From: Deltaproteobacteria bacterium
GTDB lineage: Bacteria; Desulfobacterota; Desulfarculia; Adiutricales; Adiutricaceae
Assembly (NCBI GenBank): GCA_031264145.1
Contig: JAISEK010000188.1
Coordinates: 1-40,595, forward strand
Length of the DNA: 40,595 bases
Direction: 5' to 3'
The notes beneath the pieces were generated by a model that was not told the DNA's origin, did not search any database, and worked only from the letters and a program-made list of their open reading frames with translations. A program made the position numbers and the translations under genes. Positions within the stretch are counted from its first letter, which is position 1, and every line of letters starts with the position of its first letter. Below are positions 1 through 10,259 of the stretch, piece after piece.

Positions 1-89
1 AGGCGGGCCTGGGCCCGCTGGACGACGAATTCTGGCTGGGCGGTTTCGAGGTCATCGAGGGCTTCATTCCCAGGGACCAGCGGGAATGA
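1..89 (+). CDS. C-terminal end of an unidentified protein (partial)
   Basis: An open frame enters from the left edge and ends at TGA 87-89, giving 28 residues rich in Gly, Asp and Phe (ending IPRDQRE). The codons are GC-rich like the other core genes. The fragment is too short to assign to a family; function is unknown. Confidence 0.5.
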   Translation, partial: AGLGPLDDEFWLGGFEVIEGFIPRDQRE

Positions 90-197
90 GTCCCCTGGCC
101 AACGTCAACATCTTTTGGGCCACGGATATTCAGGCACGAAATAGTGAAAAATAGTAAAATATAGCAAACAAAAAAATTCTAAAAGTTAGCAATATTT

Positions 198-239
198 ATA
201 TGTGCAATATTTTATATTTATAAAAAATATTGCACATAT
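198..239. repeat. Perfect inverted repeat, 16-bp arms
   Basis: The left arm 198-213 is the exact reverse complement of 224-239, with a 10-base AT-only loop between. The arms contain TGCAATAT/ATATTGCA. It is the first of three comparable palindromes in the island. It could be a protein-binding site or a cruciform; it lacks the GC-rich stem of a normal terminator. Confidence 0.85.
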
Positions 240-312
240 TACAGTTTAATATAGAAATATTTTATAAAAATTATTCTTTTATATATTTAAATGAGTAATA
301 AGAAAATTATAA

Positions 313-346
313 AACAATAATTATAATATATATTATAATTATTGTT
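313..346. repeat. Perfect 34-bp AT-only palindrome
   Basis: 313-328 is the exact reverse complement of 331-346 with TA in the centre. The arms are almost pure A/T with a single C/G pair near the ends. It is the second of three palindromes with 16-base arms in the island. Confidence 0.85.
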
Positions 347-430
347 ATTATATAAATATATGCCATAGATATATTAATAATAGATAATAATATTATGCAG
401 TTAATAAATTATTTCAAATAGGCATATGAT

Positions 431-464
431 AATATGCAATAACTATATATAGTTATTGCATATT
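431..464. repeat. Perfect 34-bp palindrome
   Basis: 431-446 is the exact reverse complement of 449-464, with AT in the centre. It shares the core TGCAATA with the 198-239 repeat, which suggests related binding sites rather than chance AT-richness. Confidence 0.85.
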
Positions 465-1007
465 TTGATTAGAAATAAATATTTAAACTGCTTAATATGT
501 TGAGCTTGATTGGCCTGGCCTCTCGGGATCGCCCTGGAAGTGGTTTGACAGGCCGAGACATGCTGAGACGTCGTCCGGAGTGGGGCCAAGGGGACAATAA
601 ATTTCAGGTCGTCTTGGCGGCGACAACGGGCCAACCCCAAGGGGGCCGTCTTTTCTGGACCAGACGGCGGGGAAATGGCCCGCAATCCTCTAATTCGGTG
701 ATTTTTGGCACGCCAAGTGATTAATTAAGTTTATAGTCAGCGAAAAGCCTGGACACTCTGGGACGCCACGTGAAACCCATCCCCGGTGCGGCCTGAGGTT
801 GCGTAATCGGGCGGTGGACTTTTTGGCCCGAGGCGGGTAATATATATCCAAAACGACCGCAACCCCGTCTGGGCCTGACCCATGGCCTTGCCCTGGTCGG
901 GACCATGCCGGCGGAAGAGCTTTTTTACCGGCCTGCCCCACGGATGGCCCCCAGTGGCCCCGGCCCCCCTCCTCGCGCGTTGGCGGCTTAAGCGGATATA
1001 GATTTCG

Positions 1008-3914
<2,907 letters not shown>

Positions 3915-3926
3915 GGGGGACTCCGC

Positions 3927-4313
3927 GTGTCCTCCCTGGCCCGCTGTCTCGCCCTCCTGGTGGTCCTGCTGGCCCTGGGCGCCGCCGCCGGCCTGGCCGA
4001 TGGCCCCCCCGTGGGGATGGGGCCAGAGATCCGGGCCGCCGTGGGGCAGGAATTCGAGATTCGCCTTCCGTCCAACCCGTCCACAGGCTATGGCTGGATC
4101 CTTTCCAGCCTGCCGCCGTTCCTGGAGGGGCTGGGCCCCGGGGAGTTCCTGCCCGGGCGTCCTGGCCTGGCCGGCGCCGGGGGCGAGCAGGTCTTCCGCC
4201 TGAGGGCCGTCGCCGCCGGGGAGGGCGAGGCTGTCCTCAGCTACCGGCGGCCCTGGGAAGAGCCGTCCAGGGCCGCCAGGGAGTTCCGGCAGAGGGTCGT
4301 CGCCTCAGAATAG
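3927..4313 (+). CDS. Exported chagasin-type (I42 family) cysteine protease inhibitor
   Basis: 128 residues. An N-terminal hydrophobic stretch (about residues 5-24, ALLVVLLALGAAAGLA) looks like a signal peptide, so the protein probably acts in the periplasm or outside the cell. The chagasin signature NPSTGY is at residues 50-55 and the second conserved loop with RRPWE lies near residue 108; in this family both loops block papain-like cysteine peptidases. The length matches the family. The start is GTG, chosen because GGGGGA overlaps the stop of the kinase gene 12 bases upstream. It converges with plsC. The target protease is unknown. Confidence 0.85.
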   Translation: MSSLARCLALLVVLLALGAAAGLADGPPVGMGPEIRAAVGQEFEIRLPSNPSTGYGWILSSLPPFLEGLGPGEFLPGRPGLAGAGGEQVFRLRAVAAGEGEAVLSYRRPWEEPSRAAREFRQRVVASE

Positions 4314-4358
4314 ATTCCAGGGGAAAGGGGCTTGGGCGGCAGAGGGCCATTTCGCGGC

Positions 4359-5096
4359 TCAGGCCGTGGGCGCGCCCAGGCCCAGGTAGAGGTCCCTCAG
4401 GGCGGCCTGGGCCTCCTGGGCCAGGGCGTTCAGGGACGCGCCGCCGGAGGCGGCTATGGGCCGCCCGATGGCCACCCTTATGAGCCCCGGCCGGGGCAGG
4501 AACGAGCCGCTGGGCCACAGCGGGCCGCTGTTGAGGATGGCCAGGGGGATCAGGGGCACCCCGGTGTGCTTGGCCAGGATGAAGGCGCCCTTCTTGAAGG
4601 GCAGCAGGGGCTCGGCGGACTTGTTGCGGGTGCCCTCGGGGAAGATGGCCATGATTTCGCCGTTCCTCAGGCGTTCGGCGGCCTCGGTCAGCATCTGCTT
4701 GGCCGCCTCGGCCCCCCCGGCCCTGTCGACCAGCATGTGGGCCCGCCTGAGGGTCCAGCCGAACACGGGGATGCGGCCCAGGGCGGCCTTGGCCACCCAG
4801 GAGATGGCCCGGCCGGTGGCCCTGGCCACCGTGGGGATGTCCAGGAGGGAGCGGTGGTTGGCGAAGACGATGAAGCCGCCGTCCCCGGGGGCGGGCAGGA
4901 ATTCCCGCCCGGAGACGATCTCCACCCGGATGAAGGCCGGATCCAGGACTATGTGGGCCCAGACCTGGCTCGTTATGCGCCTGCAGAGGTGCTTGGAGAA
5001 GCAGCTGGCCGCCAGGCACACCAGGCCGCTCAGTATGGTCAGGACCACGAAGATGGGCAGGTACCAGAGCCCGAAAAGAAATCTCTTGAAACGCAT
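4359..5096 (-). CDS. plsC: 1-acyl-sn-glycerol-3-phosphate acyltransferase (PlsC family)
   Basis: 245 residues. The family moves an acyl chain to lysophosphatidic acid at the inner membrane, giving phosphatidic acid. The catalytic HX4D motif is HRSLLD (His81, Asp86) and the substrate motif FPEGTR is at residues 152-157. A hydrophobic N-terminal segment (about 8-32) anchors it to the membrane. Length is normal for the family. It starts with ATG at 5096 and stops with TGA, converging with the protease inhibitor gene. Substrate preference among lysophospholipids cannot be read from sequence. Confidence 0.92.
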   Translation of the reverse strand: MRFKRFLFGLWYLPIFVVLTILSGLVCLAASCFSKHLCRRITSQVWAHIVLDPAFIRVEIVSGREFLPAPGDGGFIVFANHRSLLDIPTVARATGRAISWVAKAALGRIPVFGWTLRRAHMLVDRAGGAEAAKQMLTEAAERLRNGEIMAIFPEGTRNKSAEPLLPFKKGAFILAKHTGVPLIPLAILNSGPLWPSGSFLPRPGLIRVAIGRPIAASGGASLNALAQEAQAALRDLYLGLGAPTA

Positions 5097-5178
5097 GTCG
5101 GCTTGTTCTTGTGGGTAGGGCTCCCCAGGCGGCAGCCAGACTGGGGACGGGCTATGGGCCCGGTATGGGGGTGCCGGC

Positions 5179-5769
5179 CTAGGGGTTGCCGGGCTGGCCC
5201 TCCTGGGCCCAGCGGGCCACCCAGCCCTTCAGGCGGGGCAGCTCCTCCGTCTCCCAGGCCTGGGAGAGCCTGAGGCCCAAAAAGAGGCCCAGGAGGTTCT
5301 CCAGGAGGTTGGCCAGCTCGACGAGGAAGGTCGTCCTGTCCAGGAGGGCCCCGGCCAGGGCGGCCTTGCCGGACTCGGCCTGCTTGAAGTCGGCCCCGGC
5401 CAGGAGCTTGACCGATTTGGGGCTCAGGGTGTCGGAAGGCAGCGTCAGGGCCCACTCGCGCTCGTCGCTCCTGATCCTCAGCCTGGCGTTGCTGACCTTC
5501 TTGTTCCTCCAGACGGCGGTGAAGGCCTCGGCCCACCCCGACCCGTCCTCCTGGCCTGAGCTCTGGCAGGTCACGCTTTTCCTGCTTTGGCCCTGGCCGA
5601 TTTCCAGCCTGATGGAGTTCTCGAACCAGACCTCGATCTCGGTCCCGCCGGGGACGGCGAACTTGTTGTCGACCTCGGAGCTGAGCCAGAGCCAGGTCAG
5701 GAATTCCTGCCCCAGGAACATTTTTTCCTGCCAAAGCTCCAAAAAATCCACGTGCCTTTCCTGGGCCAT
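5179..5769 (-). CDS. Conserved-looking hypothetical protein coupled to the rdgC-like gene
   Basis: 196 residues, ATG at 5769 only two bases after the TAG of the upstream rdgC-like gene, so translation is probably coupled. The protein opens with an acidic helix followed by LGQEFLTWLW and later alternates beta-like and charged segments, ending with a Leu-rich helical region. I do not recognise a named domain. The frame stays open to 6642, but the upstream part is antisense to the rdgC-like gene and looks like shadow. Tight pairing suggests both act together in DNA metabolism, or that the two form the halves of one functional unit. Confidence 0.75.
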   Translation of the reverse strand: MAQERHVDFLELWQEKMFLGQEFLTWLWLSSEVDNKFAVPGGTEIEVWFENSIRLEIGQGQSRKSVTCQSSGQEDGSGWAEAFTAVWRNKKVSNARLRIRSDEREWALTLPSDTLSPKSVKLLAGADFKQAESGKAALAGALLDRTTFLVELANLLENLLGLFLGLRLSQAWETEELPRLKGWVARWAQEGQPGNP

Positions 5770-5771
5770 TT

Positions 5772-6389
5772 CTACTCGCTTTCGCCGAAGGAGGAGGGAT
5801 TCCTCAAGGCCATGAGTTGCCCCAGGAGTGGTTTCTTGAGGATCTCCTGGCCGATGGTCACCGGGACCAGAAGCCTCAGGCCCAGCCCGAAGGTGCGGGC
5901 CCAGGCCTCCTCGAACAGGGCCCGGTCCTTTTCGCCCGTCGCGCCCAGCCAGACCTCGTTGTTCTCGGCCAGCCAGACGACCTCCAGGAGCTTGGTGTCC
6001 AGGAGGGAACGCCTCATGAGATCCTGCCTCAGGGCGTCCTTTATCTCCTTCTTCTTGACCGAGTTGGGCTTGTGGCCGGTCTGGGCCGCGAAGCGCGCCT
6101 CGCCGATGGCGCAGTAGCGCGAGAGGGTCCTGGCCGGGAGCTTGCGCTCGTCCAGCCGGAGGGAGAAGGCCAGAATCTCGCCGAAGCGCCAGTCCTCCGG
6201 GGGGAAGGCCGAGGACAGCTGGTCGAAGATCTGGACCCAGCCCAGGCTCGACTCCTCGCTGGTCTCCTCGATGTCCACGAAGGCGTTCTCCTCCAGCCTC
6301 CGCTGGACGAACTCGTCCGTGAGCCCGCCCTCCGGCTCTTCGAGGAGCCGGTAGCGCGACATGGAGGCCATTCCCTTGATAAAACCCAT
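5772..6389 (-). CDS. rdgC: RdgC-like recombination-associated protein
   Basis: 205 residues. RdgC proteins are ring-forming, non-specific DNA-binding proteins that restrain RecA. This protein shows the RdgC-like pattern LGWV followed by a region of basic residues (VKKKEIKDAL), then LEVVWL and a late LLVPVTIGQ segment like the family's SLPVVPLS region. It is shorter than the 303-residue E. coli protein and lacks an obvious C-terminal third; the coupled downstream gene may supply it. ATG at 6389 has AGGAG eight bases upstream. Assignment rests on pattern recognition, so an unnamed relative is possible. Confidence 0.7.
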   Translation of the reverse strand: MGFIKGMASMSRYRLLEEPEGGLTDEFVQRRLEENAFVDIEETSEESSLGWVQIFDQLSSAFPPEDWRFGEILAFSLRLDERKLPARTLSRYCAIGEARFAAQTGHKPNSVKKKEIKDALRQDLMRRSLLDTKLLEVVWLAENNEVWLGATGEKDRALFEEAWARTFGLGLRLLVPVTIGQEILKKPLLGQLMALRNPSSFGESE

Positions 6390-6879
6390 GGGGCTGCTCC
6401 TTGATGGGGCCCTGGCCGAAGATGGAGGCCAAAATATGCCAAGCGTGGGTCGGGGTCTTGAAGATACGGCCCCATGGCCGGTGCCGGGCCGCGGGCCAGG
6501 CTAACTTTACCCCGAAGTCGGTCCAGTTTTCAAGACCGCTGTCTGGATTGCGGCGACAACATGGCGAAATAATTGGTAAATTGTAGGAAGCGGCCGGGCA
6601 GGGGGCGGGGCAGCTGGGCCCGGGCTGGCCTGGGGCGGTCATTATGTTTAAACAGAAATAATAGTTTATATAAGTTTATGGCGAATAATGTTATTTTTTA
6701 ACATATAATTTGATTGTTAAAATATAACTCTAATTTTGATGAGATTGTAAAAAGTCTGCTTTTAAGAGGTATGACAAAATAAAAACATGTTGATGGGCGT
6801 CATGATTGGTCATTTTTATGTTTTCTGGGTGTTTCTGGTTGCCCGCCGATTCTTGACGGCCAGGCTGTCAAGCGAAAGA
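6390..6879. other. Intergenic region with a second AT-rich island
   Basis: No gene is seen. Positions 6640-6800 are strongly AT-rich and include a 6-bp hairpin (6688-6693 with 6699-6704). The region is upstream of the rdgC-like gene and downstream of the PilZ pair, so it probably carries the rdgC promoter, but no clean -35/-10 pair stands out. A 6-bp inverted repeat (6852-6857 with 6867-6872) just past the PilZ gene has no T-run on the minus strand. Confidence 0.5.
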
Positions 6880-8010
6880 TCATTCCCCGCGCAGGGGGGG
6901 GCGTTTGGGCGGCTGGGAGGGGAACATGTTGGGCGGGCGGTGGTAGTCTGGCGGGGGCAGAAGGTAGAGCTTTTTCTTGATCTGGTAGCGCTGGTAGGCC
7001 TGCATCCAATATGAAAGATCCTCTAGGGAGGTCTGGGTCAGTCCCCTGTAGGTCCAGACCTTCTGCGCCTTGTCCCTGAGATACCGGCCCAGGAACCTGA
7101 CCCTCAGCACGTTGTGGCCTTTTTGGCCGTCCTCGGTGGCCTGCTGCACGTATTCCTGGGACAAAAGCTGGATCAGGACCACCAGGGTCTGCTCGGACAG
7201 CTCGACGTTGAGGTCCTGGGTCGGCAGTTCCATGACCCCGATGAAGCGCTGGGTCTCGCGCAGGGTGACGTTGCTGGCGAGCCTGATTTGGGCCCCGCCT
7301 ATGGATATGTCCATGATCTCGCCGCTGCAGACCGTCTCCAGGTCGGCCACGTTGGGGATGTTGCCCTCGTGGACCTCATGGAGGGAGCACCCGAAGGCGA
7401 ACTGGCCGGTCGGCTCCAGGCGCAGGAAGTTGCGTCTCTGGGCGCTGGTGATGACCTTGGGGATCGGCAGGAGGATCTGGGCCTCGCGCCAGTTGCCGAC
7501 CTTGACGAAGCGGCCGGTGATGACCTTGGTGGCGAACTGGTAGTGCTCGGTCGGCTCCTTGACCGAGGGCCGGAAGTTTATGTGGATGACCCCCGGCAGG
7601 TCGTCGAAGTCGGCGTCGGCGGAGGGGGCCTCGGCCAGGGACAGCACCAGGAAGGTCTCGTCCTCCAGGCCGTTGAGGCTGCCCTTGAAGTTGAGCGTCC
7701 TGGTGGCCTCGTAGATGTCCAGGGTGAAGTGGGCCTGCCTGGAGACGGCCTTGGAGAGGACTTCCCAGATGGCCTGGCTGTTGGTGATGGAGGACCAGCC
7801 TCTGTTGGCCTTGCTGCGCCTTCGCCGCCGCCAGTTGATCAGGCCGGCCGCCAGGATGGTCATGGCCACCGCCACGGCGATGATGATTATATACCGCGTG
7901 TCGGTCGAGGAGATCGACTGGGGCGTGGTCAGGCTGGCCTGGAGTTCCCCGAGCTTTTCGCTGGAGTTGGCCGCGGCCAGGGACAGGCCGCCAAAATTGA
8001 CTGTGGTCAT
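6880..8010 (-). CDS. Membrane-anchored PilZ-domain protein, YcgR-like
   Basis: 376 residues from ATG 8010. A TTG at 8022, overlapping the stop of the upstream gene, would add four residues. One transmembrane segment (about residues 40-60) is followed by WRRRRR, placing the bulk in the cytoplasm. A YcgR-like N-terminal beta domain spans roughly residues 70-185. The PilZ c-di-GMP signature is then visible: QRRNFLR near residue 195 and DISIGG near residue 237. PilZ proteins bind c-di-GMP and adjust motility or surface structures. The C-terminus is proline-rich. It follows another PilZ gene by a few bases, so both probably answer to the same messenger. No flagellar or pilus genes lie nearby. Confidence 0.85.
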   Translation of the reverse strand: MTTVNFGGLSLAAANSSEKLGELQASLTTPQSISSTDTRYIIIIAVAVAMTILAAGLINWRRRRRSKANRGWSSITNSQAIWEVLSKAVSRQAHFTLDIYEATRTLNFKGSLNGLEDETFLVLSLAEAPSADADFDDLPGVIHINFRPSVKEPTEHYQFATKVITGRFVKVGNWREAQILLPIPKVITSAQRRNFLRLEPTGQFAFGCSLHEVHEGNIPNVADLETVCSGEIMDISIGGAQIRLASNVTLRETQRFIGVMELPTQDLNVELSEQTLVVLIQLLSQEYVQQATEDGQKGHNVLRVRFLGRYLRDKAQKVWTYRGLTQTSLEDLSYWMQAYQRYQIKKKLYLLPPPDYHRPPNMFPSQPPKRPPLRGE

Positions 8011-8018
8011 ATTGAGAA

Positions 8019-8402
8019 TCAAGCCTTGAGCATGACGTCGGGGAGAGCGAACAGGTCGATCAGCATGCTGATGCTCCTTTGGGCCTCCTCGTGTGTTTCC
8101 AAAAACATCAGGCCGCTTTCGCTGAAGGGCCTGGCCTGGCTCGGCCTGACCCAGACGCAGCGAGCCTTGGCCCCTATCTGCGGCAGCCCCTGTTCCGAGA
8201 GAACTCGTGGCAACTCGATGCCGATTAGATATTCTTGTCCAACATCTAGCGATTTGTTGCCAATAAGCATGAGGCCCTTTATGTGTATGTCGACCAGCCG
8301 GCCCAGTTCCGAGCTGGTCAGAAGCTCGTTGACCCTGAGGTAATAGATGAGCTCCCGCCGCTGGAGCTGCCTTTTCTCGCTGATTAGGATGCCGGCGGCC
8401 AT
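8019..8402 (-). CDS. Small PilZ-domain protein
   Basis: 127 residues. It carries the arginine motif QRRELIYYLR near residue 15 and the degenerate second motif DIHIKG near residue 38, where most PilZ proteins have DxSxxG. Histidine in place of serine may weaken c-di-GMP binding. The ATG at 8402 has GGGGAGA upstream. It is the first gene of a two-gene operon with the larger membrane PilZ protein. Function is likely c-di-GMP-dependent control or protein binding. Confidence 0.75.
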   Translation of the reverse strand: MAAGILISEKRQLQRRELIYYLRVNELLTSSELGRLVDIHIKGLMLIGNKSLDVGQEYLIGIELPRVLSEQGLPQIGAKARCVWVRPSQARPFSESGLMFLETHEEAQRSISMLIDLFALPDVMLKA

Positions 8403-8955
8403 TGTATCTCCCCTGAAAGATACCAGATTGCGAACGTGGGAGCGCTTTCTTTTAACCTGTCGAAATTAACTGCGAGTAACATGACAATATATATATTCAG
8501 ATGTCAAATATCGGCGGTGAGAATGCCGCCTGGCCCTGGGGCCCTGGCCAGGCTCGAGGCCTTTTCCTGAAAGAAATTCGTTGCCGTGGCCTTGGGACTG
8601 GGAAAGGAGTCGTTCCGGAATAGAGGCCCCATTCGGATGGCGCCCCACTGAGGGCGCAAAGGGCTAGATTAACCAATTATACTTTGGACGGGGAAAAAAG
8701 CAACAATTATCGACATTACCCACTCGGCCAAACGGCACGGGGCTTTTGCCCGAGGAAGGAACCAGGGGCCAGCGGGCTGGGGCCGCGGCGGGGCCGGCTG
8801 GGAGGATGTCCCATGGCGGCCCCGTCTTTGGCGGCGGCCCAGGGCCGTCCCGGCCCCGTCGCCTGGCCCGTTTTTTTATTTAATTGAGCAGGGGGGTATT
8901 TACGTGGGAGAAGCGATATGGCGGCCAATTCCCGCGCCGGCCTGGGGCCAGGCGT
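8403..8955. other. Intergenic region, no gene seen
   Basis: Short frames here (for example 8466-8648 minus, 8684-8887 plus) lack ribosome sites and protein-like composition. A possible minus-strand promoter is listed separately. A T7 run at 8871-8877 follows a weak GC hairpin (8839-8843 with 8862-8866) in the plus direction, but no plus-strand gene precedes it. Confidence 0.5.
8676..8703 (-). promoter_or_regulatory. Possible sigma-70 promoter for the PilZ pair
   Basis: Read on the minus strand, TTGCTT (8703-8698) is followed 16 bases later by TATAAT (8681-8676). It would give a leader of about 260 bases before the first PilZ gene. The -10 is perfect but the -35 is only partial. Confidence 0.35.
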
Positions 8956-9933
8956 TCAGGAGCCTCCCTGGTTCGGGACGATAATCAGCTCCGGCTTCTT
9001 CATGAAGACCTTGGTGTCCGGGGGGATGCTCTCCGTCAGCCAGACGTTGCCCCCGATGACCGAGCGGGCCCCGATGACCGTCTCGCCGCCCAGGATGGTC
9101 GCCCCGGAGTAGACAATGACGTCGTCCTCCAGGGTGGGGTGGCGCTTGAGGCCCTTGAGCCTCTCCCCGGCGTCCCTGGGGAGGGACAGGGCCCCCAGGG
9201 TCACGCCCTGGTACAGCCGGACCCTTTCCCCGATGACCGTGGTCTCGCCGATGACCACTCCCGTCCCGTGGTCGATGAAGAAGCTGGTGCCGATTGACGC
9301 CCCCGGGTGGATGTCGATGCCGGTCTGGCTGTGGGCGAACTCGGTCATTATCCGGGGGACGAAGGGGACATTGCGGATCCAGAGCTCATGGGCCAGGCGG
9401 TAGACCAGGGTGGCGAAGAGCCCTGGGTAGCACAGGATGATCTGATCGAGGTGGTTTCCGGCCGCCGGGTCGCCCTCCTTGGTGGCCAGCACGTCCGAGG
9501 CCATGGCCAGCCTGAGCCTGGGCAGGGTCTGGATGACCTCCATGGCCGTGAGCCGGCCCTGCTGGTAGCAGTTGGAGCACAGGCTGTCATAGCGGACATG
9601 GTCGTGGCGGATGGCGGCGCAGGTCTCCCTGGTCAGCGCGGCGAACAGCCTGGCCAGCGTCTGGCCGATGGAGAACTTGACGTTGAGCTCCGTGGCGGGC
9701 GGCTGGGGCTCGAAGAAGCCCGGGAAGATGATCTGGCGGGCCAGGCCGATGATTTCCTCGGCGGCGGCGAACGAGGGCCTGGGGACGGAGGTGACGTACT
9801 CCAGGAGCGGGAGGTCGGCCCTCATGGCCGAGAGCCGGTTGGTTATGGCCTCCAGGTTGGGGGCGTCGTCGGCGATGTACTCAAGCTCGGCGATCTTGTA
9901 CTCGCACGTCTTCTCTGCGGGGTTAGGGGACAT
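8956..9933 (-). CDS. cysE: Serine O-acetyltransferase (long type)
   Basis: 325 residues. The enzyme moves acetyl from acetyl-CoA to L-serine, giving O-acetylserine for cysteine synthesis. The C-terminal third is a left-handed beta helix built of hexapeptide repeats, including DIHPGASIG, DHGTGVVIGE and GGETVIGARS. The N-terminal half is helical and longer than in E. coli CysE, as in the EpsC-like serine acetyltransferases of many anaerobes. ATG 9933 was chosen over an upstream frame extension (to 10092) that is low-complexity and proline-rich. No cysK is adjacent. Confidence 0.9.
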   Translation of the reverse strand: MSPNPAEKTCEYKIAELEYIADDAPNLEAITNRLSAMRADLPLLEYVTSVPRPSFAAAEEIIGLARQIIFPGFFEPQPPATELNVKFSIGQTLARLFAALTRETCAAIRHDHVRYDSLCSNCYQQGRLTAMEVIQTLPRLRLAMASDVLATKEGDPAAGNHLDQIILCYPGLFATLVYRLAHELWIRNVPFVPRIMTEFAHSQTGIDIHPGASIGTSFFIDHGTGVVIGETTVIGERVRLYQGVTLGALSLPRDAGERLKGLKRHPTLEDDVIVYSGATILGGETVIGARSVIGGNVWLTESIPPDTKVFMKKPELIIVPNQGGS

Positions 9934-10259
9934 GTGGCCTCTGTTTTTTTGAAACTCAAGGGCGGAAGGGAAGAAGGACGGGCCTTGGGCGGGGGCGCAA
10001 GGCCCAGGGGGCGGGAAAACGGAGGCGGTCTGGTCCCTGGTCGTTCTACCCCCTGGCTCCGAAAGGGTGGCCGGGGCGACATCGGGCGGCAAAGATGGCA
10101 GGCATGCGGCTTCTCCGGGGCCAGGCTGGCCCGGGGCGTCGGGCCTGGGCGGGAAGGGAGGCCGCCGGCCCAGGCAAAGATTTAACTTGACATTATTCTA
10201 GCCTGGAAGGCGTGAAAAGTCCAGCGCCGGCCGGCCCTCCCCAGGGCGGGGGCGGCCGG
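9934..10259. other. Intergenic region between cysE and the antiporter gene
   Basis: No gene is seen. Immediately past the antiporter stop there is a GC hairpin on the minus strand (10227-10232 with 10254-10259, part of a longer imperfect stem) followed about ten bases later by TTTT, a weak terminator candidate. TTGACATTATT at 10187-10197 resembles a -35 element but has no matching -10; the same 11 bases recur at 30443-30453. Confidence 0.45.

Larger units (their letters stand above)
90..1007. other. Long intergenic region with an AT-rich island
   Basis: No convincing gene lies here. Positions 120-480 are almost entirely A and T, in sharp contrast to the GC-rich surroundings, and carry three long perfect palindromes listed separately. 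Positions 480-1007 return to high GC; the short frames there lack a good ribosome site and protein-like composition. A 7-bp hairpin (645-651 with 662-668) has no T-run after it. The region precedes the histidine kinase gene and may hold its promoter, but no clear -35/-10 pair was found. No DnaA-box cluster was seen, so there is no positive evidence for an origin. Confidence 0.6.

Noticed and set aside
90-480. Chromosomal replication origin
   Set aside because: AT-rich with palindromes but no cluster of DnaA boxes and no dnaA, dnaN or gidA nearby.
690-740. Sigma-54 promoter (TGGCACG near 708)
   Set aside because: The -24 half fits but no TTGC follows at the required spacing.
5179-6642. One 487-residue minus-strand protein
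   Set aside because: Its first 290 codons are antisense-frame shadow of the rdgC-like gene, rich in Gly, Arg and Pro; the downstream ATG at 5769 gives a sound protein.
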